A stretch of DNA of 64,000 bases from Aequorivita sp. (GTDB lineage Bacteria; Bacteroidota; Bacteroidia; Flavobacteriales; Flavobacteriaceae). This document shows positions 42,606 to 52,552 of the stretch, in pieces; position 1 is the first letter of the stretch, and every line of letters starts with the position of its first letter. The DNA lies in assembly GCA_024637015.1 (NCBI GenBank), contig JAGXGE010000037.1, positions 34,195 through 98,194 of the forward strand. Direction: 5' to 3'. The translations under genes and the position numbers were made by a program. The notes beneath the pieces are model-generated. The model did not search any database. It was not told the DNA's origin and worked only from the letters and a program-made list of their open reading frames with translations.

Positions 42606-44092
42606 TTCTTGAATCCATAATCATTACTATTTACTCTATTGCCCTGCTCCTCATCTTTATGTATGCTTTGGCGCAATTGAACCTGCTATTCAACTATTTA
42701 AGAGCCAGAAAAAGCCATAAAACTTCCCCAACTTTTGATTTTTCAAAAGACGAAGAAATTCCTTTGGTAACCATCCAACTTCCAGTTTATAACGAACTGT
42801 ATGTAATGGATCGGTTACTTAAAAATATTGCCGAAATTGATTATCCAAAAGGCAAACTAGAGATACAGGTTTTGGATGATAGTACCGATGAATCTTTCGA
42901 AGAAACTGCAAAACACATTCAAGAACTTCAGAAAACGGGATTGGATATTCAACATGTAACTCGCGAAAACCGTGAGGGTTTCAAGGCCGGTGCGTTAAAA
43001 GAAGGTTTGAAAACCGCCAAAGGCGAGTACATTGCAATTTTTGACGCAGATTTTCTGCCAAAGAAAAACTGGTTAAAGAACACCATCCCATATTTTAAAG
43101 ATGCTGAAATTGGTGTGGTGCAAACTCGCTGGGGACATTTAAACAGAAATTATTCAATCCTCACAAGAGTTCAGGCTTTTGCGCTTGATGCACATTTCAC
43201 ATTGGAACAAGTGGGACGAAACAGTCAAGGCCATTTCATAAATTTTAATGGAACGGCAGGCGTATGGCGTAAAGAGTGCATTCTGGATGCAGGCAATTGG
43301 GAAGGCGACACCCTTACCGAAGATTTGGACCTCAGCTATCGGGCACAACTTAAAAACTGGAAATTTAAATATTTGGAAGAAGTAGAAACTCCGGCAGAGC
43401 TTCCTATAGTAATCAGTGCAGCGCGTTCGCAACAATTTCGTTGGAATAAAGGGGGTGCGGAGAACTTTCAAAAAATGGCTTGGCGCGTTTTTAAAAGTCA
43501 CGATATATCCTTTAAAACTAAAGTACATAGCTTTCTGCATTTGTTGAACAGCACCATGTTTTTAAATATATTGATTGTTGCCATACTAAGTATCCCTATG
43601 CTTTACATCAAAAACGAATACGAACATTTAAAGATATATTTCTATGTGATGAGCTTTTTTGTGATAAGCACGATCATCTTTTTTATCTGTTATTGGTTTA
43701 CATACAAAGTCATTTACGGTGGTGGTGTCAAGCATTTTTTTAAATATAGCGCTATGTTTTTTACTTTCTTTTCGGTGGCGATGGGATTTTCATTGCACAA
43801 TTCCATTGCGGTTTTGGAAGGACATTTTGGAAAGAAAAGTGAATTCATTCGTACTCCAAAATTCAATATTGGCAGTGTAAAAGAAAGCTGGAAGGGCAAT
43901 AAATACTTAACCAAAAACATATCGCCCAACGTAATTTTTGAAGGTGTGTTGATGCTCTATTTTGCTTTTGGAATGTATAGTGCTTTTGTTGTAGGGGACC
44001 AAGATGGCGATTTTGGATTGTTTCCTTTCCACTTGATGCTTTTCTTAGGGTTTGGATTTGTGTTCTTTTCTTCCTTAAAATCTTCTCACTAA
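42602..44092 (+). CDS. Cellulose synthase-like GT2 glycosyltransferase
   Basis: A 496-residue processive-type family 2 enzyme. It has an N-terminal helix (residues 4-24) and two or more C-terminal helices (residues 320-395 and 450-490). Catalytic motifs are LDDSTDES, IFDADFLPKK (DxD), GDTLTEDLDLSYRAQ (TED) and QQFRWNKGGAENF (QxxRW form). Such enzymes make glycolipids or polysaccharides at the inner membrane. It is coupled by a 4-base overlap to a soluble GT2. The pair may make a glycolipid unrelated to arsenic, or act as late steps of the neighbouring cluster. Confidence 0.88.
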   Translation: MILESIIITIYSIALLLIFMYALAQLNLLFNYLRARKSHKTSPTFDFSKDEEIPLVTIQLPVYNELYVMDRLLKNIAEIDYPKGKLEIQVLDDSTDESFEETAKHIQELQKTGLDIQHVTRENREGFKAGALKEGLKTAKGEYIAIFDADFLPKKNWLKNTIPYFKDAEIGVVQTRWGHLNRNYSILTRVQAFALDAHFTLEQVGRNSQGHFINFNGTAGVWRKECILDAGNWEGDTLTEDLDLSYRAQLKNWKFKYLEEVETPAELPIVISAARSQQFRWNKGGAENFQKMAWRVFKSHDISFKTKVHSFLHLLNSTMFLNILIVAILSIPMLYIKNEYEHLKIYFYVMSFFVISTIIFFICYWFTYKVIYGGGVKHFFKYSAMFFTFFSVAMGFSLHNSIAVLEGHFGKKSEFIRTPKFNIGSVKESWKGNKYLTKNISPNVIFEGVLMLYFAFGMYSAFVVGDQDGDFGLFPFHLMLFLGFGFVFFSSLKSSH

Positions 44093-44093
44093 C

Positions 44094-45014
44094 TTATTTT
44101 CTTACGGAAAAAATAAATTGTTGCGGTGTCATTAGTTCCAACTTTTTAAACTGACGATTAAAATAACTTACGTTGTTAAAGCCAGACTTAAAGGCAATTT
44201 CTGAGATAAGCATGTTTTTGTTTTCCTTCATCAATTTCTTGGAGAATTTGATTTTTTCAGAATTCATAAAATCAATAGGCGAAATTCCCAAGGTGTTTTT
44301 AAACTTCTTATGGAAGCTCGAAGAACTCATATAAGCTTTCTCTGCCAATTGCTCAACATTAATGCTTCTATCAGTTAAATTATCCTTTATATATTTTACC
44401 ACGGCACCAATTCGTGTATCACTGAAAATATTCAAGGTATCATTCAAAATACTCTGCTTAGCCTTTGTCTGCAATAAACGAATAATTAATTCTTGAATCA
44501 TCAAATCCAACAATACATCTTTTGAGGCAGCATTATGCGTAAAAGTTTTCACGAGCCTTTCAATGAGATAATTTACCTCAATTTGGTTGGTTAAATGTGA
44601 TGCAGCTCCTTTTTCCAAATTCCACGTATTGTTCTCTTCTTCTATAGAAACCAATTGATTGAATTTATAGGCAACTTCACTAATTTTTTCGGGATCAATA
44701 CCCAGAGCCAAACATTGTGTAGGGCTATCTTCTCTTGCAATGGGGAAATCAATAACCATTTCTTCATTGGCAGGCATTACAACCGATTCTCCTGGAAGAA
44801 ATTCAAAATCGGGAAGGTCTTTTAAATGCATGATTTTCTTTCCCGTGAGCATACTGGCAATAACAGGAAAATCAAAAGTAAGGGATACCTTTTCAGCGGG
44901 TCGGTGGGTTTCAAAAATATTAAGCTCCGCATATTCCGCATTATAGGTCGTCCGGTTTTCCACCAACGTATAAATTTTTCGGCTTTCCCTATGTTTTCGC
45001 AATGAGTGCTCCAT
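44094..45014 (-). CDS. AraC-family transcriptional regulator
   Basis: A 306-residue regulator with an N-terminal AraC_N-type sensor domain and C-terminal AraC/XylS DNA-binding domain. The DNA-binding part shows RSINVEQLAEKAYMSSSSFH (first helix-turn-helix) and ISEIAFKSGFNNVSYFNRQF (second), within the last 100 residues. The start at 45014 was preferred over one eight codons earlier. It is divergent from the aldehyde dehydrogenase gene, 150 bases away, and probably controls it, a common pairing in this family. Confidence 0.92.
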   Translation of the reverse strand: MEHSLRKHRESRKIYTLVENRTTYNAEYAELNIFETHRPAEKVSLTFDFPVIASMLTGKKIMHLKDLPDFEFLPGESVVMPANEEMVIDFPIAREDSPTQCLALGIDPEKISEVAYKFNQLVSIEEENNTWNLEKGAASHLTNQIEVNYLIERLVKTFTHNAASKDVLLDLMIQELIIRLLQTKAKQSILNDTLNIFSDTRIGAVVKYIKDNLTDRSINVEQLAEKAYMSSSSFHKKFKNTLGISPIDFMNSEKIKFSKKLMKENKNMLISEIAFKSGFNNVSYFNRQFKKLELMTPQQFIFSVRK

Positions 45015-45164
45015 ACTCAATATTACGAAAAAAAACACCTATTCTGAACATAAATACAGAAATGTGTTACTCTTTAACAGAATTGTTCAATTGATTGACA
45101 TATTATCAAAATATCTTTAAAGAAATAATATAATTCACAGTTTAACATTCTAAAAATTAAGATT

Positions 45165-46688
45165 ATGAGCAATATTAAAACTGCATCAGGACAGGCAATT
45201 GAAAAACCAAAGTTTAAAGATACTTACGACAATTTTATAGGTGGAAAATGGGTAGCGCCCGTAAAAGGAGAATATTTTGAAAGTATTTCTCCCGTTGATG
45301 GAAACACATTTACGAAAGTAGCACGTTCCACTCAAGAAGATATTGATATAGCGCTGGACGCTGCATGGGAAGCGGCAAAAAGCTGGAACAATACTTCTGC
45401 AACTGAAAGAAGCAATATGCTACTTAAAATTGCGGATGTGATAGAAAAAAATATAGACTTGCTTGCAAGAGCCGAGACTTGGGATAATGGAAAACCTATT
45501 CGTGAAACTACCGCTGCTGATCTTCCTTTGGCGGTAGATCATTTTAGATATTTTGCAGGTGCTATCAGAGCCGAAGAAGGCGGCGCTAGCGAACTGGATG
45601 GAAACACTTTGTCGCTTAATATTTGGGAACCTCTTGGCGTAGTTGGACAAATAATTCCTTGGAACTTTCCACTTTTAATGGCTACTTGGAAACTTGCCCC
45701 AGCACTTGCTGCCGGAAACTGTGTAATACTAAAGCCAGCTGAGCAAACTCCGGTAAGTATTATGATACTTGCAGAATTAATCCAAGATATTGTCCCTGCA
45801 GGTGTTTTGAATATTGTGAATGGATTCGGTTTAGAAGCAGGAAAGCCTTTGGCTTCCAGTTCCAGAATCAATAAAATTGCATTTACGGGTGAAACCACTA
45901 CTGGGCAACTTATTATGCAGTATGCATCAAAAAATATTATTCCAGTTACTTTGGAGCTCGGTGGAAAATCACCAAATATTTTCTTTAAAAGCATTATGGA
46001 TGCCGACGATGATTTCTTTGACAAAGCCATTGAAGGCGCTGTCCTCTTCGCTTTTAACCAAGGTGAGGTTTGTACCTGTCCTTCACGTATACTAGTAGAG
46101 GAAAGTATTTATGACGATTTCATGAAGCGAGTAGTAGAGCGTACCAAAGCAATAAAAATTGGCCATCCACTAGACCCAGAAACCATGATGGGCGCTCAGG
46201 CTTCCAATGATCAATATGAAAAAATCCTGAACTACCTTAAAATAGGAAAAGAGGAAGGATGTGAAGTGCTTACAGGGGGTGAGCCAGCTTATAATGAAGG
46301 CTTGGAAGGCGGATTCTATATTCAGCCCACTATTTTTAAAGGCAATAACAAAATGAGGGTTTTCCAAGAAGAAATTTTTGGACCTGTAGTTTGTGTTACG
46401 ACTTTTAAGGATGAGGAAGAAGCTATTGAAATAGCCAACGACACTCTTTACGGCCTCGGTGCTGGCGTTTGGACTCGAGATATGCATCAAGCGTATCAAG
46501 TTGCCAGAAAAGTGAAAGCAGGACGTGTTTGGGTAAACAACTATCATTCATATCCAGCACACGCTCCTTTTGGAGGCTATAAAAAATCTGGAATTGGTCG
46601 TGAAAACCATAAAATGATGCTCGACCATTACAGACAAACCAAAAATATGTTGATTTCTTACGACAAACAGAAACTAGGCTTCTTTTGA
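45165..46688 (+). CDS. NAD(P)-dependent aldehyde dehydrogenase (ExaC/AldA type)
   Basis: A 507-residue aldehyde dehydrogenase. The NAD site shows [20 protein letters not shown] and [11 protein letters not shown], the general-base Glu is in [11 protein letters not shown], and the catalytic Cys in [30 protein letters not shown] is the typical C-terminal motif. The QGEVC form is that of acetaldehyde/aliphatic aldehyde dehydrogenases that are found with an AraC regulator and DUF779, as here. Substrate not determined. Confidence 0.95.
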   Translation: MSNIKTASGQAIEKPKFKDTYDNFIGGKWVAPVKGEYFESISPVDGNTFTKVARSTQEDIDIALDAAWEAAKSWNNTSATERSNMLLKIADVIEKNIDLLARAETWDNGKPIRETTAADLPLAVDHFRYFAGAIRAEEGGASELDGNTLSLNIWEPLGVVGQIIPWNFPLLMATWKLAPALAAGNCVILKPAEQTPVSIMILAELIQDIVPAGVLNIVNGFGLEAGKPLASSSRINKIAFTGETTTGQLIMQYASKNIIPVTLELGGKSPNIFFKSIMDADDDFFDKAIEGAVLFAFNQGEVCTCPSRILVEESIYDDFMKRVVERTKAIKIGHPLDPETMMGAQASNDQYEKILNYLKIGKEEGCEVLTGGEPAYNEGLEGGFYIQPTIFKGNNKMRVFQEEIFGPVVCVTTFKDEEEAIEIANDTLYGLGAGVWTRDMHQAYQVARKVKAGRVWVNNYHSYPAHAPFGGYKKSGIGRENHKMMLDHYRQTKNMLISYDKQKLGFF

Positions 46689-46707
46689 TTGTTTATTTAA
46701 TTAAGCA

Positions 46708-46748
46708 GGGTGCCTTTAACTAATCCCCAAGTTAAGGCACCTTTTTTT
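46708..46748 (+). terminator. Hairpin with T tract between the aldehyde dehydrogenase and DUF779 genes
   Basis: GGTGCCTTTAACT (46709-46721) pairs with AGTTAAGGCACC (46730-46741), one bulged T, followed by T7. It may reduce readthrough into the DUF779 gene. Confidence 0.75.
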
Positions 46749-46776
46749 AAAATTAAATGGAATCAACTTCAAAAAA

Positions 46777-47148
46777 ATGTCAAATAAAAAAGTGGAAATA
46801 ACAGAACGAGCTGCTAAAGTAGTTAGAGATTTAAAAGAAAAATACGGCACATTGATATTTCATCAAAGCGGTGGTTGCTGTGATGGCTCTGCCCCTATGT
46901 TATTGGAAAAAGATGATTTGTATTTGGATGAAAGTGATATCCTTTTGGGCGAAGTGGAAGGTGTTAATTTTTATATGAACAAAGACCAATATGAATATTG
47001 GAAACACACTCATTTAACAGTAGATATAACCAAAGGGAGAGGCGCCAGCTTTTCGCTTGAAATACCTTTGGGACTTCGTTTTATAATTCTATCCAGGCTT
47101 TTTTCTGAAGAAGAGCAAAAACATTTCGCCAATACTTCAAAAGAATAA
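46777..47148 (+). CDS. DUF779 protein
   Basis: A 123-residue cytosolic protein with the conserved HQSGGCCDGSAPM (two adjacent Cys at about residues 34-35) and a C-terminal GRGASFSLEIPLGLRFI. DUF779 is uncharacterised but is recurrently next to ExaC-type aldehyde dehydrogenases and AraC regulators. The Cys pair could bind metal or act in a redox role. A terminator-like hairpin separates it from the dehydrogenase. Confidence 0.9.
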   Translation: MSNKKVEITERAAKVVRDLKEKYGTLIFHQSGGCCDGSAPMLLEKDDLYLDESDILLGEVEGVNFYMNKDQYEYWKHTHLTVDITKGRGASFSLEIPLGLRFIILSRLFSEEEQKHFANTSKE

Positions 47149-47208
47149 ATAGCGCATTTCAAAATTTGAGGTACAGTTTAGTATCTTAGTGTTTTCAATA
47201 AAATACTC

Positions 47209-47811
47209 ATGTACCCACCCCCACATCACCAATCAGATGAAATTGGCAAAATGATTTCTGTAATCAAACATTTCCCTTTGGGAATGTTAGTTACCGCCAA
47301 AGATGGAAATCCATTTGTCACCCATATTCCATTTATTTATAACGAGGCCTCCAAAAAACTGGTTGCACATATAGACCGAAACAATCCACAACTGCAAACG
47401 CTGACTGAAAATAGTGAAGTCACAATCGTCTTCAAAGGTCCAGATACCTATATTTCCCCCAGTGTTTATTCCACATCACAATTGCCCACTTGGAATTACA
47501 TTATTGTTCACATTACCGGAAACATTCACCTTATAAATGATCCGGAAGGAGTAAAAAAAACAATGATTGATATGACGGAGTTTTTGGAAGGCGAAGCACA
47601 AAAATTTACTCTAAAAAAAGACGATCCGCGAATGGATCGTTTAATAAATTACATTCAAGCTTTTGAAATTGAAATCACCAATTGGGAAGGAAAATTCAAG
47701 CTTTCACAGGATAAAATCCCACAGGATTTTGAAAACGCAAAAGAGGAATTAATAAAAAAATCCAGAAAAGATGTTTCCGGATTTATTGATGCCATTTATA
47801 TGTCTAACTAA
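47209..47811 (+). CDS. PaiB-type FMN-binding protein
   Basis: A 200-residue split-barrel flavin-binding protein: MYPPPHHQSDE, FPLGMLVTAKDGNPFVTHIP, HIDRNNPQL and YISPSVYSTSQLPTWNY are the hallmarks of the PaiB family. B. subtilis PaiB was described as a negative regulator of sporulation and protease genes; in other bacteria a redox or heme-related role is possible. It appears to be a single gene, with a TTTG...TATCTTAG promoter-like arrangement at 47164-47187. Confidence 0.9.
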   Translation: MYPPPHHQSDEIGKMISVIKHFPLGMLVTAKDGNPFVTHIPFIYNEASKKLVAHIDRNNPQLQTLTENSEVTIVFKGPDTYISPSVYSTSQLPTWNYIIVHITGNIHLINDPEGVKKTMIDMTEFLEGEAQKFTLKKDDPRMDRLINYIQAFEIEITNWEGKFKLSQDKIPQDFENAKEELIKKSRKDVSGFIDAIYMSN

Positions 47812-47851
47812 AATCTTTTTTCTTTTATCTTGCAGCAAAGCGGTCTTACTT

Positions 47852-49207
47852 CTATTTCAAATACCCCTTCACCTCTTCAAAATCAAGCCCTCCATAATTC
47901 CCGCTACTCATTAAAAGCAGACAGGTATTATCGTAATCTTGAGAAAAAAGATAGGTTTTAAAATCGGCGGGATTTGTAAAGACGACCAAATCATCACGGT
48001 CAAAAGCTTCTTCAATCTGTTCGCCTTTTATTTCTTCCAGCTGTTTAATCAATACTGCGTGTGGGGAGTAAAAAACCACTGCGCTGTCTGCAGCATCCAT
48101 TGTTCCTTTGTATTCCTTCAGAAACTCGGGACTTAGGCTACTATAGGTATGTAGTTCTAAACAAGCTATCAGTTTTCTGTCAGGATATTGGTTTTTTACG
48201 GCCTGTGTGGTCGCTTTTACTTTACTTGGTGAATGTGCGTAATCCTTATATGCTATCGCAGTTTTAGTTTCAGCTATCATCTCCAAACGTTTACTAGCGC
48301 CTTTAAAAGTGGCAATGGCTTCGTAAAAATCATCGGCATCCACGCCCATCAATTGGCAAATCCATCGGGCGCCTTCGAGATTATTTAAATTGTGTTTTCC
48401 GAAGATTTCAACAGGCATTGGACCCTCTGGTGTATCCAAAAGTGTAGTTCCGTCTTCAACTGAATATGTTGGCGTTTGATACGGATATTTTTTTATATGA
48501 TTTGTAGAGGCCTCAACAACTCGTTTTACCTCAGCATCTTCTTCGTTGAAAATAATTGCACCGCCATTGGTGATTTCATTCAGAAATATTTCAAACTGCT
48601 CCACATAGTTCTCATAAGTAGGAAATACATTTATATGGTCCCAAGCAATGCCACTTAGCAATGCAATATTCGGTTTATATAGATGGAATTTTGGACGTCG
48701 GTCTATTGGTGAAGACAGGTATTCATCCCCTTCAATGACCATAAAGTCATTGTAGTCGGTTATTTTCACCATAGTGTCAAACCCCTCCAACTGTGCTCCA
48801 ACCATATAATCTACTTCTTTTCCGTTATAGTTCATAACGTGAAGTATCATAGAGGTAATCGTGGTTTTTCCGTGCGAGCCGCCAATAACCACACGGGTTT
48901 TGTTTTTGGATTGTTCGTGTAAAAATTCGGGATAGCTATAGATTTTTAAACCGAGTTCCTTTGCTTTTAAAAGCTCCGGGTTATCAGCTTTGGCGTGCAT
49001 TCCCAAGATGACTGCATCAATATCAGAAGTCAATTTTTCTGGAAACCACCCTTCAACTTGAGGTAGCAATCCTTTGTTTTTCAATCGGGTTTTTGAGGGT
49101 TCAAAAACCTCGTCGTCGCTTCCGGTTACGGTATCTCCTTTTTCGTTTAATGCCAATGCAAGGTTGTGCATTGCGCTACCGCCAATGGCTATAAAATGGA
49201 CTTTCAT
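47852..49207 (-). CDS. mpl: UDP-MurNAc:L-alanyl-gamma-D-glutamyl-meso-DAP ligase
   Basis: A 451-residue Mur ligase. It lets the cell reuse tripeptides released from peptidoglycan by attaching them to UDP-MurNAc. The N-terminal AIGGSAMHNLALALNEKG is the MurC-like Rossmann domain, the ATP loop is VIGGSHGKTTITSMILH, the central domain has SSPIDRRPKFHLYKPNIALL, and YKDYAHSPSKVKATTQAVK lies in the C-terminal domain. The combination with KDYAHSP distinguishes Mpl from MurC. Confidence 0.93.
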   Translation of the reverse strand: MKVHFIAIGGSAMHNLALALNEKGDTVTGSDDEVFEPSKTRLKNKGLLPQVEGWFPEKLTSDIDAVILGMHAKADNPELLKAKELGLKIYSYPEFLHEQSKNKTRVVIGGSHGKTTITSMILHVMNYNGKEVDYMVGAQLEGFDTMVKITDYNDFMVIEGDEYLSSPIDRRPKFHLYKPNIALLSGIAWDHINVFPTYENYVEQFEIFLNEITNGGAIIFNEEDAEVKRVVEASTNHIKKYPYQTPTYSVEDGTTLLDTPEGPMPVEIFGKHNLNNLEGARWICQLMGVDADDFYEAIATFKGASKRLEMIAETKTAIAYKDYAHSPSKVKATTQAVKNQYPDRKLIACLELHTYSSLSPEFLKEYKGTMDAADSAVVFYSPHAVLIKQLEEIKGEQIEEAFDRDDLVVFTNPADFKTYLFSQDYDNTCLLLMSSGNYGGLDFEEVKGYLK

Positions 49208-49231
49208 AAATTATTCAACTTTCTTGAAATG

Positions 49232-49239
49232 TAAAGATA
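49232..49239 (-). promoter_or_regulatory. Probable -7 box of the mpl promoter
   Basis: The minus strand reads TATCTTTA, one base off TAnnTTTG, 25 bases before the mpl start codon. Confidence 0.45.
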
Positions 49240-49277
49240 CTTTTTCTAATTCTGAATTTAGAATTCAACACTGAGAA

Positions 49278-50249
49278 TTACAATTCTAAAATGAGCGATT
49301 TTTCAAATAGTGCTTCCTTAAAATCTGTTCCCCCAATTAGCGCTTTGTTTATCCAAGTGAGGGCGATTTCCTTTTTGCCCAGGTTTTTATAGATCTGCGC
49401 CAAACGATAATACGCCCAGTCTTTTGGCACACCATCTTTTATTGAATAATTGGCCAAATACTGGCTCAGGCAATCAATGCCGTATTCTGGCTCCAAGTTG
49501 TATTGGGCAGAAATCTTTCCAATTTGATAATTAAGCTGGTTGCGCTTGTGCTTTTTTAGTGCTTCTGAATTGGTAACAATAGCCTCCTTGGGCTGATTGT
49601 TTTTTTCGTAAAGATTTGAAAGCTTTTCGTACGTATGAGGCGAACCGCCCACTTCAATAGCCTTTTTGTAGTAGCGTTCTGCATCTTTAGGTTTATCTGT
49701 ATATTCGGCGATATATCCTTGGGCGAGATAACCATCTACTTCGGAAATTTTGCCCAGTTCCTTGGCATAATCAATTGCCTTGTTTTCACTTCCGCCAAAA
49801 ATTCCAGGCAACTGAATATAAAACTCCACCAAAGCCCAACGTGCTTCTATATGTTTTGGATCCAGTTTAGCAGCCTGTTCCAATTCGTGTTTTATATCGC
49901 CAATGTATGTAAGGGCTCTAATTCGACTAATGGACATAGCTTTCATACCCATTGCGCCTCCATATTTAAAGTGATAGTTGGCATTGGTTTCTTCATCTTG
50001 CACCAAGGCTTCATAATAGGAAATGGCAGTGTCCCAGTTTTTCGCATACGCAGCGATGTCTCCCAAATATTCCCGCGTTTTTTTGTCACCAGGATGTTGC
50101 TTCAAATAGTTTTCAAAAATCAGCTTGGCCTTGCTAAAATTTTCTTGCTTGAAGTATTCCTCCCCCTGCTGATAACTGTTTTGAGCAACTGCACATAAAG
50201 GAAGGAAATAAAAAAGAAATGCTATTTTTCGGAAAACTATTTTATTCAA
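49278..50249 (-). CDS. Exported tetratricopeptide-repeat protein
   Basis: A 323-residue protein with signal peptide (ending CAVAQ) and TPR units over most of its length, for example YQQGEEYFKQENFSKAKLIF, WDTAISYYEALVQDEETNAN and DAERYYKKAIEVGGSPHTYE. The start is uncertain: the TTG at 50247-50249 gives a normal signal peptide. An earlier TTG at 50268-50270 would add seven residues encoded by an AAGGTTCAAGG-type repeat. Partner unknown. Confidence 0.85.
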   Translation of the reverse strand: MNKIVFRKIAFLFYFLPLCAVAQNSYQQGEEYFKQENFSKAKLIFENYLKQHPGDKKTREYLGDIAAYAKNWDTAISYYEALVQDEETNANYHFKYGGAMGMKAMSISRIRALTYIGDIKHELEQAAKLDPKHIEARWALVEFYIQLPGIFGGSENKAIDYAKELGKISEVDGYLAQGYIAEYTDKPKDAERYYKKAIEVGGSPHTYEKLSNLYEKNNQPKEAIVTNSEALKKHKRNQLNYQIGKISAQYNLEPEYGIDCLSQYLANYSIKDGVPKDWAYYRLAQIYKNLGKKEIALTWINKALIGGTDFKEALFEKSLILEL

Positions 50250-50282
50250 GGTTTTAAATTCAAGGTTCAAGATTTAAGGTTA
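50244..50282. repeat. AAGGTT/TTCAAGG low-complexity repeat
   Basis: A run of TCAAGGTTTTAAATTCAAGG and following TTCAAGATTTAAGG units, the same family as at 25.1 kb. It overlaps the possible start of the TPR gene. Confidence 0.6.
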
Positions 50283-50310
50283 AAAAAGGCTTACTGAGAC
50301 TGGCTACTGC

Positions 50311-50829
50311 CTACTTTTTCGGAGGATATTTATTTAAAATTTTCTGAATTATCAAAGCATAATACGCTTCTTTCTGCTGCGGCGTTGCCCGCTCTTTCAT
50401 TTCGCCTTCGGCTACAGCTTGCCAAACTAGGTCGTCTTTTTCAACATCTATAAAATCCATCGTTAATCTTTGGTTCAGCACATTGCCCCCAATAGGAATG
50501 CCACCACTAACACCCACACCCACATTGCCGCCACCGCTGCCAATACCAATACCTATTGTGTTTCGCGAACTTGAAATACTTTCACGAGCATAAAAGTTGA
50601 TGTATAATTGCGGTGTTTCACTCTTTACAAAACCACGCTGTTGTAGCAAACTATCGGTAATCTGGATAATACGACCATCGTCCAATGCGTTAAGGCCAGA
50701 GTCAATTGTCGGAAAAAAATTGTAGCTATTGTATTTTGAAAAATCTACTTGATTGTCATAATCTACCGCTACAGAGGCTCCGCAAGAGGCCAGAAGTATG
50801 GAAAGCAATATAAGGATGGGGAATTTCAT
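50311..50829 (-). CDS. DUF4136 lipoprotein
   Basis: A 172-residue lipoprotein (ILLASC, Cys16) with a DUF4136 domain: VAVDYDNQVDFSKYNSYNFF, QLYINFYARESISSS and a C-terminal VWQAVAEGEMKERATPQQKE. A glycine/valine-rich insert (GIGIGSGGGNVGVGVSGG) lies mid-domain. Function unknown. It is paralogous to the next gene, 35% or so by eye, so the two arose by duplication. Confidence 0.88.
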   Translation of the reverse strand: MKFPILILLSILLASCGASVAVDYDNQVDFSKYNSYNFFPTIDSGLNALDDGRIIQITDSLLQQRGFVKSETPQLYINFYARESISSSRNTIGIGIGSGGGNVGVGVSGGIPIGGNVLNQRLTMDFIDVEKDDLVWQAVAEGEMKERATPQQKEAYYALIIQKILNKYPPKK

Positions 50830-50924
50830 AATGTATTCTTTTTGCATTAAAAATACGTAAAAAAGCCGCCTTTAGTTTGAGGTTTGCTATTCTTTAACAG
50901 TTATAAATGGCTGTGATATTGAAA

Positions 50925-51410
50925 TTATTCTCCAATATTTTTAGGAGGATATTTTATAAGAATTTCTTGAAGAAGCCCCGTATAATATTTCTCTTTTTCG
51001 GAAATTGAAGCGTTCAGTTTCAATTCGTCCTTGGCGACGGCCTTCCACAAAACCTTATTATTGGAAGCGTCTATCAATTCAAAATTAAATTCTTGGCTGT
51101 GCACCTTTTTCCCAATAGGGACAAAAACAACCGTCACGGTATTTTTGGACAAAACCGTTTTTTCATTCACATAAAAATTAATGTAAACTTGAGGAGCTTC
51201 GCTTTTTACAAAATTCTTTGTTGGCAATATCCTATCTGCAATTTCAATAATAAGCTTGTCGTCCGATGGGGCTAAATTTGATTTTATTTCAGGATTATAG
51301 CTGTATGTTTTATAATTTGAAAAATCGGTTTCATAATCATATTCTACGCCCACGCTGGTGGCGCAGGAAACCGTCATTATCACAAGAAGCAAGAAAACTG
51401 AAATCTTCAT
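50925..51410 (-). CDS. DUF4136 lipoprotein, second copy
   Basis: A 161-residue lipoprotein (TVSC, Cys16) with the same layout as its neighbour: VGVEYDYETDFSNYKTYSYN, QVYINFYVNEKTVLSK and VLWKAVAKDELKLNASISEK. It lacks the glycine-rich insert, having VVFVPIGKKVHSQEF instead. Function unknown. Confidence 0.88.
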   Translation of the reverse strand: MKISVFLLLVIMTVSCATSVGVEYDYETDFSNYKTYSYNPEIKSNLAPSDDKLIIEIADRILPTKNFVKSEAPQVYINFYVNEKTVLSKNTVTVVFVPIGKKVHSQEFNFELIDASNNKVLWKAVAKDELKLNASISEKEKYYTGLLQEILIKYPPKNIGE

Positions 51411-51418
51411 TTATGGGT

Positions 51419-52549
51419 TTATTCTTTTACAATTTTCTTCGTAACACTCCCTTTATCAGTAAATACTTCTACAAAATAGATGCCTGCTGAAAGGGTTTCG
51501 AGGTTGATCTGTTTTTCTGAGGTTTCAAGAATTAGTTTGCCCAATGTTGAATAAACTTTTGCTTTTTCGAAGGAAATATTCTCCGAGGTTTTAATATTTA
51601 GAGTTGATGAAACGGGATTTGGAAAAATGGAAAGATCTTCAAAAAAATCTGCTTCGGTTATTGCCAAATCACATTGGGCTTCTACTTCGGGAACGGAATT
51701 GCAGCCCATGGAATTATCACTTATAATCACCGTTATAGTTGCATCGGCAATCGCATTACAAACGGGAACAATTGAACAAAAAGACAGCAAAACATTATTT
51801 CTTATATAAACACCTTGGTAAAAATCAGAAGAATTCATATTTTCCAATGCATTGATTGAAATCAGCTTGGGATTAAATTCAATAGCCATAAAATTTTCTC
51901 CATATTGAATATTTTCAAGTCCATTAAATGTTTCTAGATTATCGTTACTATGAATATTAATATTTCCAAAAATAGAGGTGAGATTATTTAAGCCTCTGAA
52001 ATCAACCAAAGATTCATTTCCTTTTATTTCGAATTCGCCATGAATTTCTAAAAGGTTTTCTAATCCCTCAAACGAAATAAGCGCGTCGTTATATGAGATT
52101 TGCATACCCAAACTGTAGTTAGTTCCAATTTTAGTAAGCGAATCTAATCCAACAAAATTTTCTAAATAATCTGTAAAATCGATAAAAAATTTACCTCCAA
52201 TTTCTTCCAACTGATTCAAACCATTAAAAGTTAGGATGTCTGAATTTCCAAATAGAGTGAGATTTTCACCAATATATAAAAGGTTCTCTAAGCCCGAAAA
52301 ATTTTCAATATCGGTTCCAGCTATAATTAATCCTTCTTCAATTCTTTCAATTGGACTTAGACCATTAAGATTTGTAATGCCGTTTCCACTAATTTCTATT
52401 GCATTATTCAATTGAGTGCAATTGGGATAAGTGGCTGCAAATGCATCAATCTCAGCTTGTGAGCTTAAATAAATAGTTTCTGTAGGGCACTGCCCAAAAG
52501 CTATAAACGAAAAAATTAAAAATATTGAAGTGGAAATATTTTTATTCAT
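51419..52549 (-). CDS. Secreted leucine-rich (receptor L-domain-like) protein with T9SS type A domain
   Basis: A 376-residue secreted protein. Signal peptide residues 1-19 (IAFGQ), then a solenoid of about 22-residue units of the form NGLNQLEEIGGKF and FSGLENLLYIGENLTLFG (residues 45-270). This is followed by a Cys-flanked block (SFCSIVPVCNAIADATIT, CNSVPEVEAQC) and a T9SS type A sorting domain (SIFPNPVSSTLNIKTSENIS to KKIVKE). It should be exported to the cell surface by T9SS. It is a tandem paralogue of the next gene and shares a nearly identical C-terminal segment. Ligand unknown. Confidence 0.88.
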   Translation of the reverse strand: MNKNISTSIFLIFSFIAFGQCPTETIYLSSQAEIDAFAATYPNCTQLNNAIEISGNGITNLNGLSPIERIEEGLIIAGTDIENFSGLENLLYIGENLTLFGNSDILTFNGLNQLEEIGGKFFIDFTDYLENFVGLDSLTKIGTNYSLGMQISYNDALISFEGLENLLEIHGEFEIKGNESLVDFRGLNNLTSIFGNINIHSNDNLETFNGLENIQYGENFMAIEFNPKLISINALENMNSSDFYQGVYIRNNVLLSFCSIVPVCNAIADATITVIISDNSMGCNSVPEVEAQCDLAITEADFFEDLSIFPNPVSSTLNIKTSENISFEKAKVYSTLGKLILETSEKQINLETLSAGIYFVEVFTDKGSVTKKIVKE

Positions 52550-52552
52550 AAT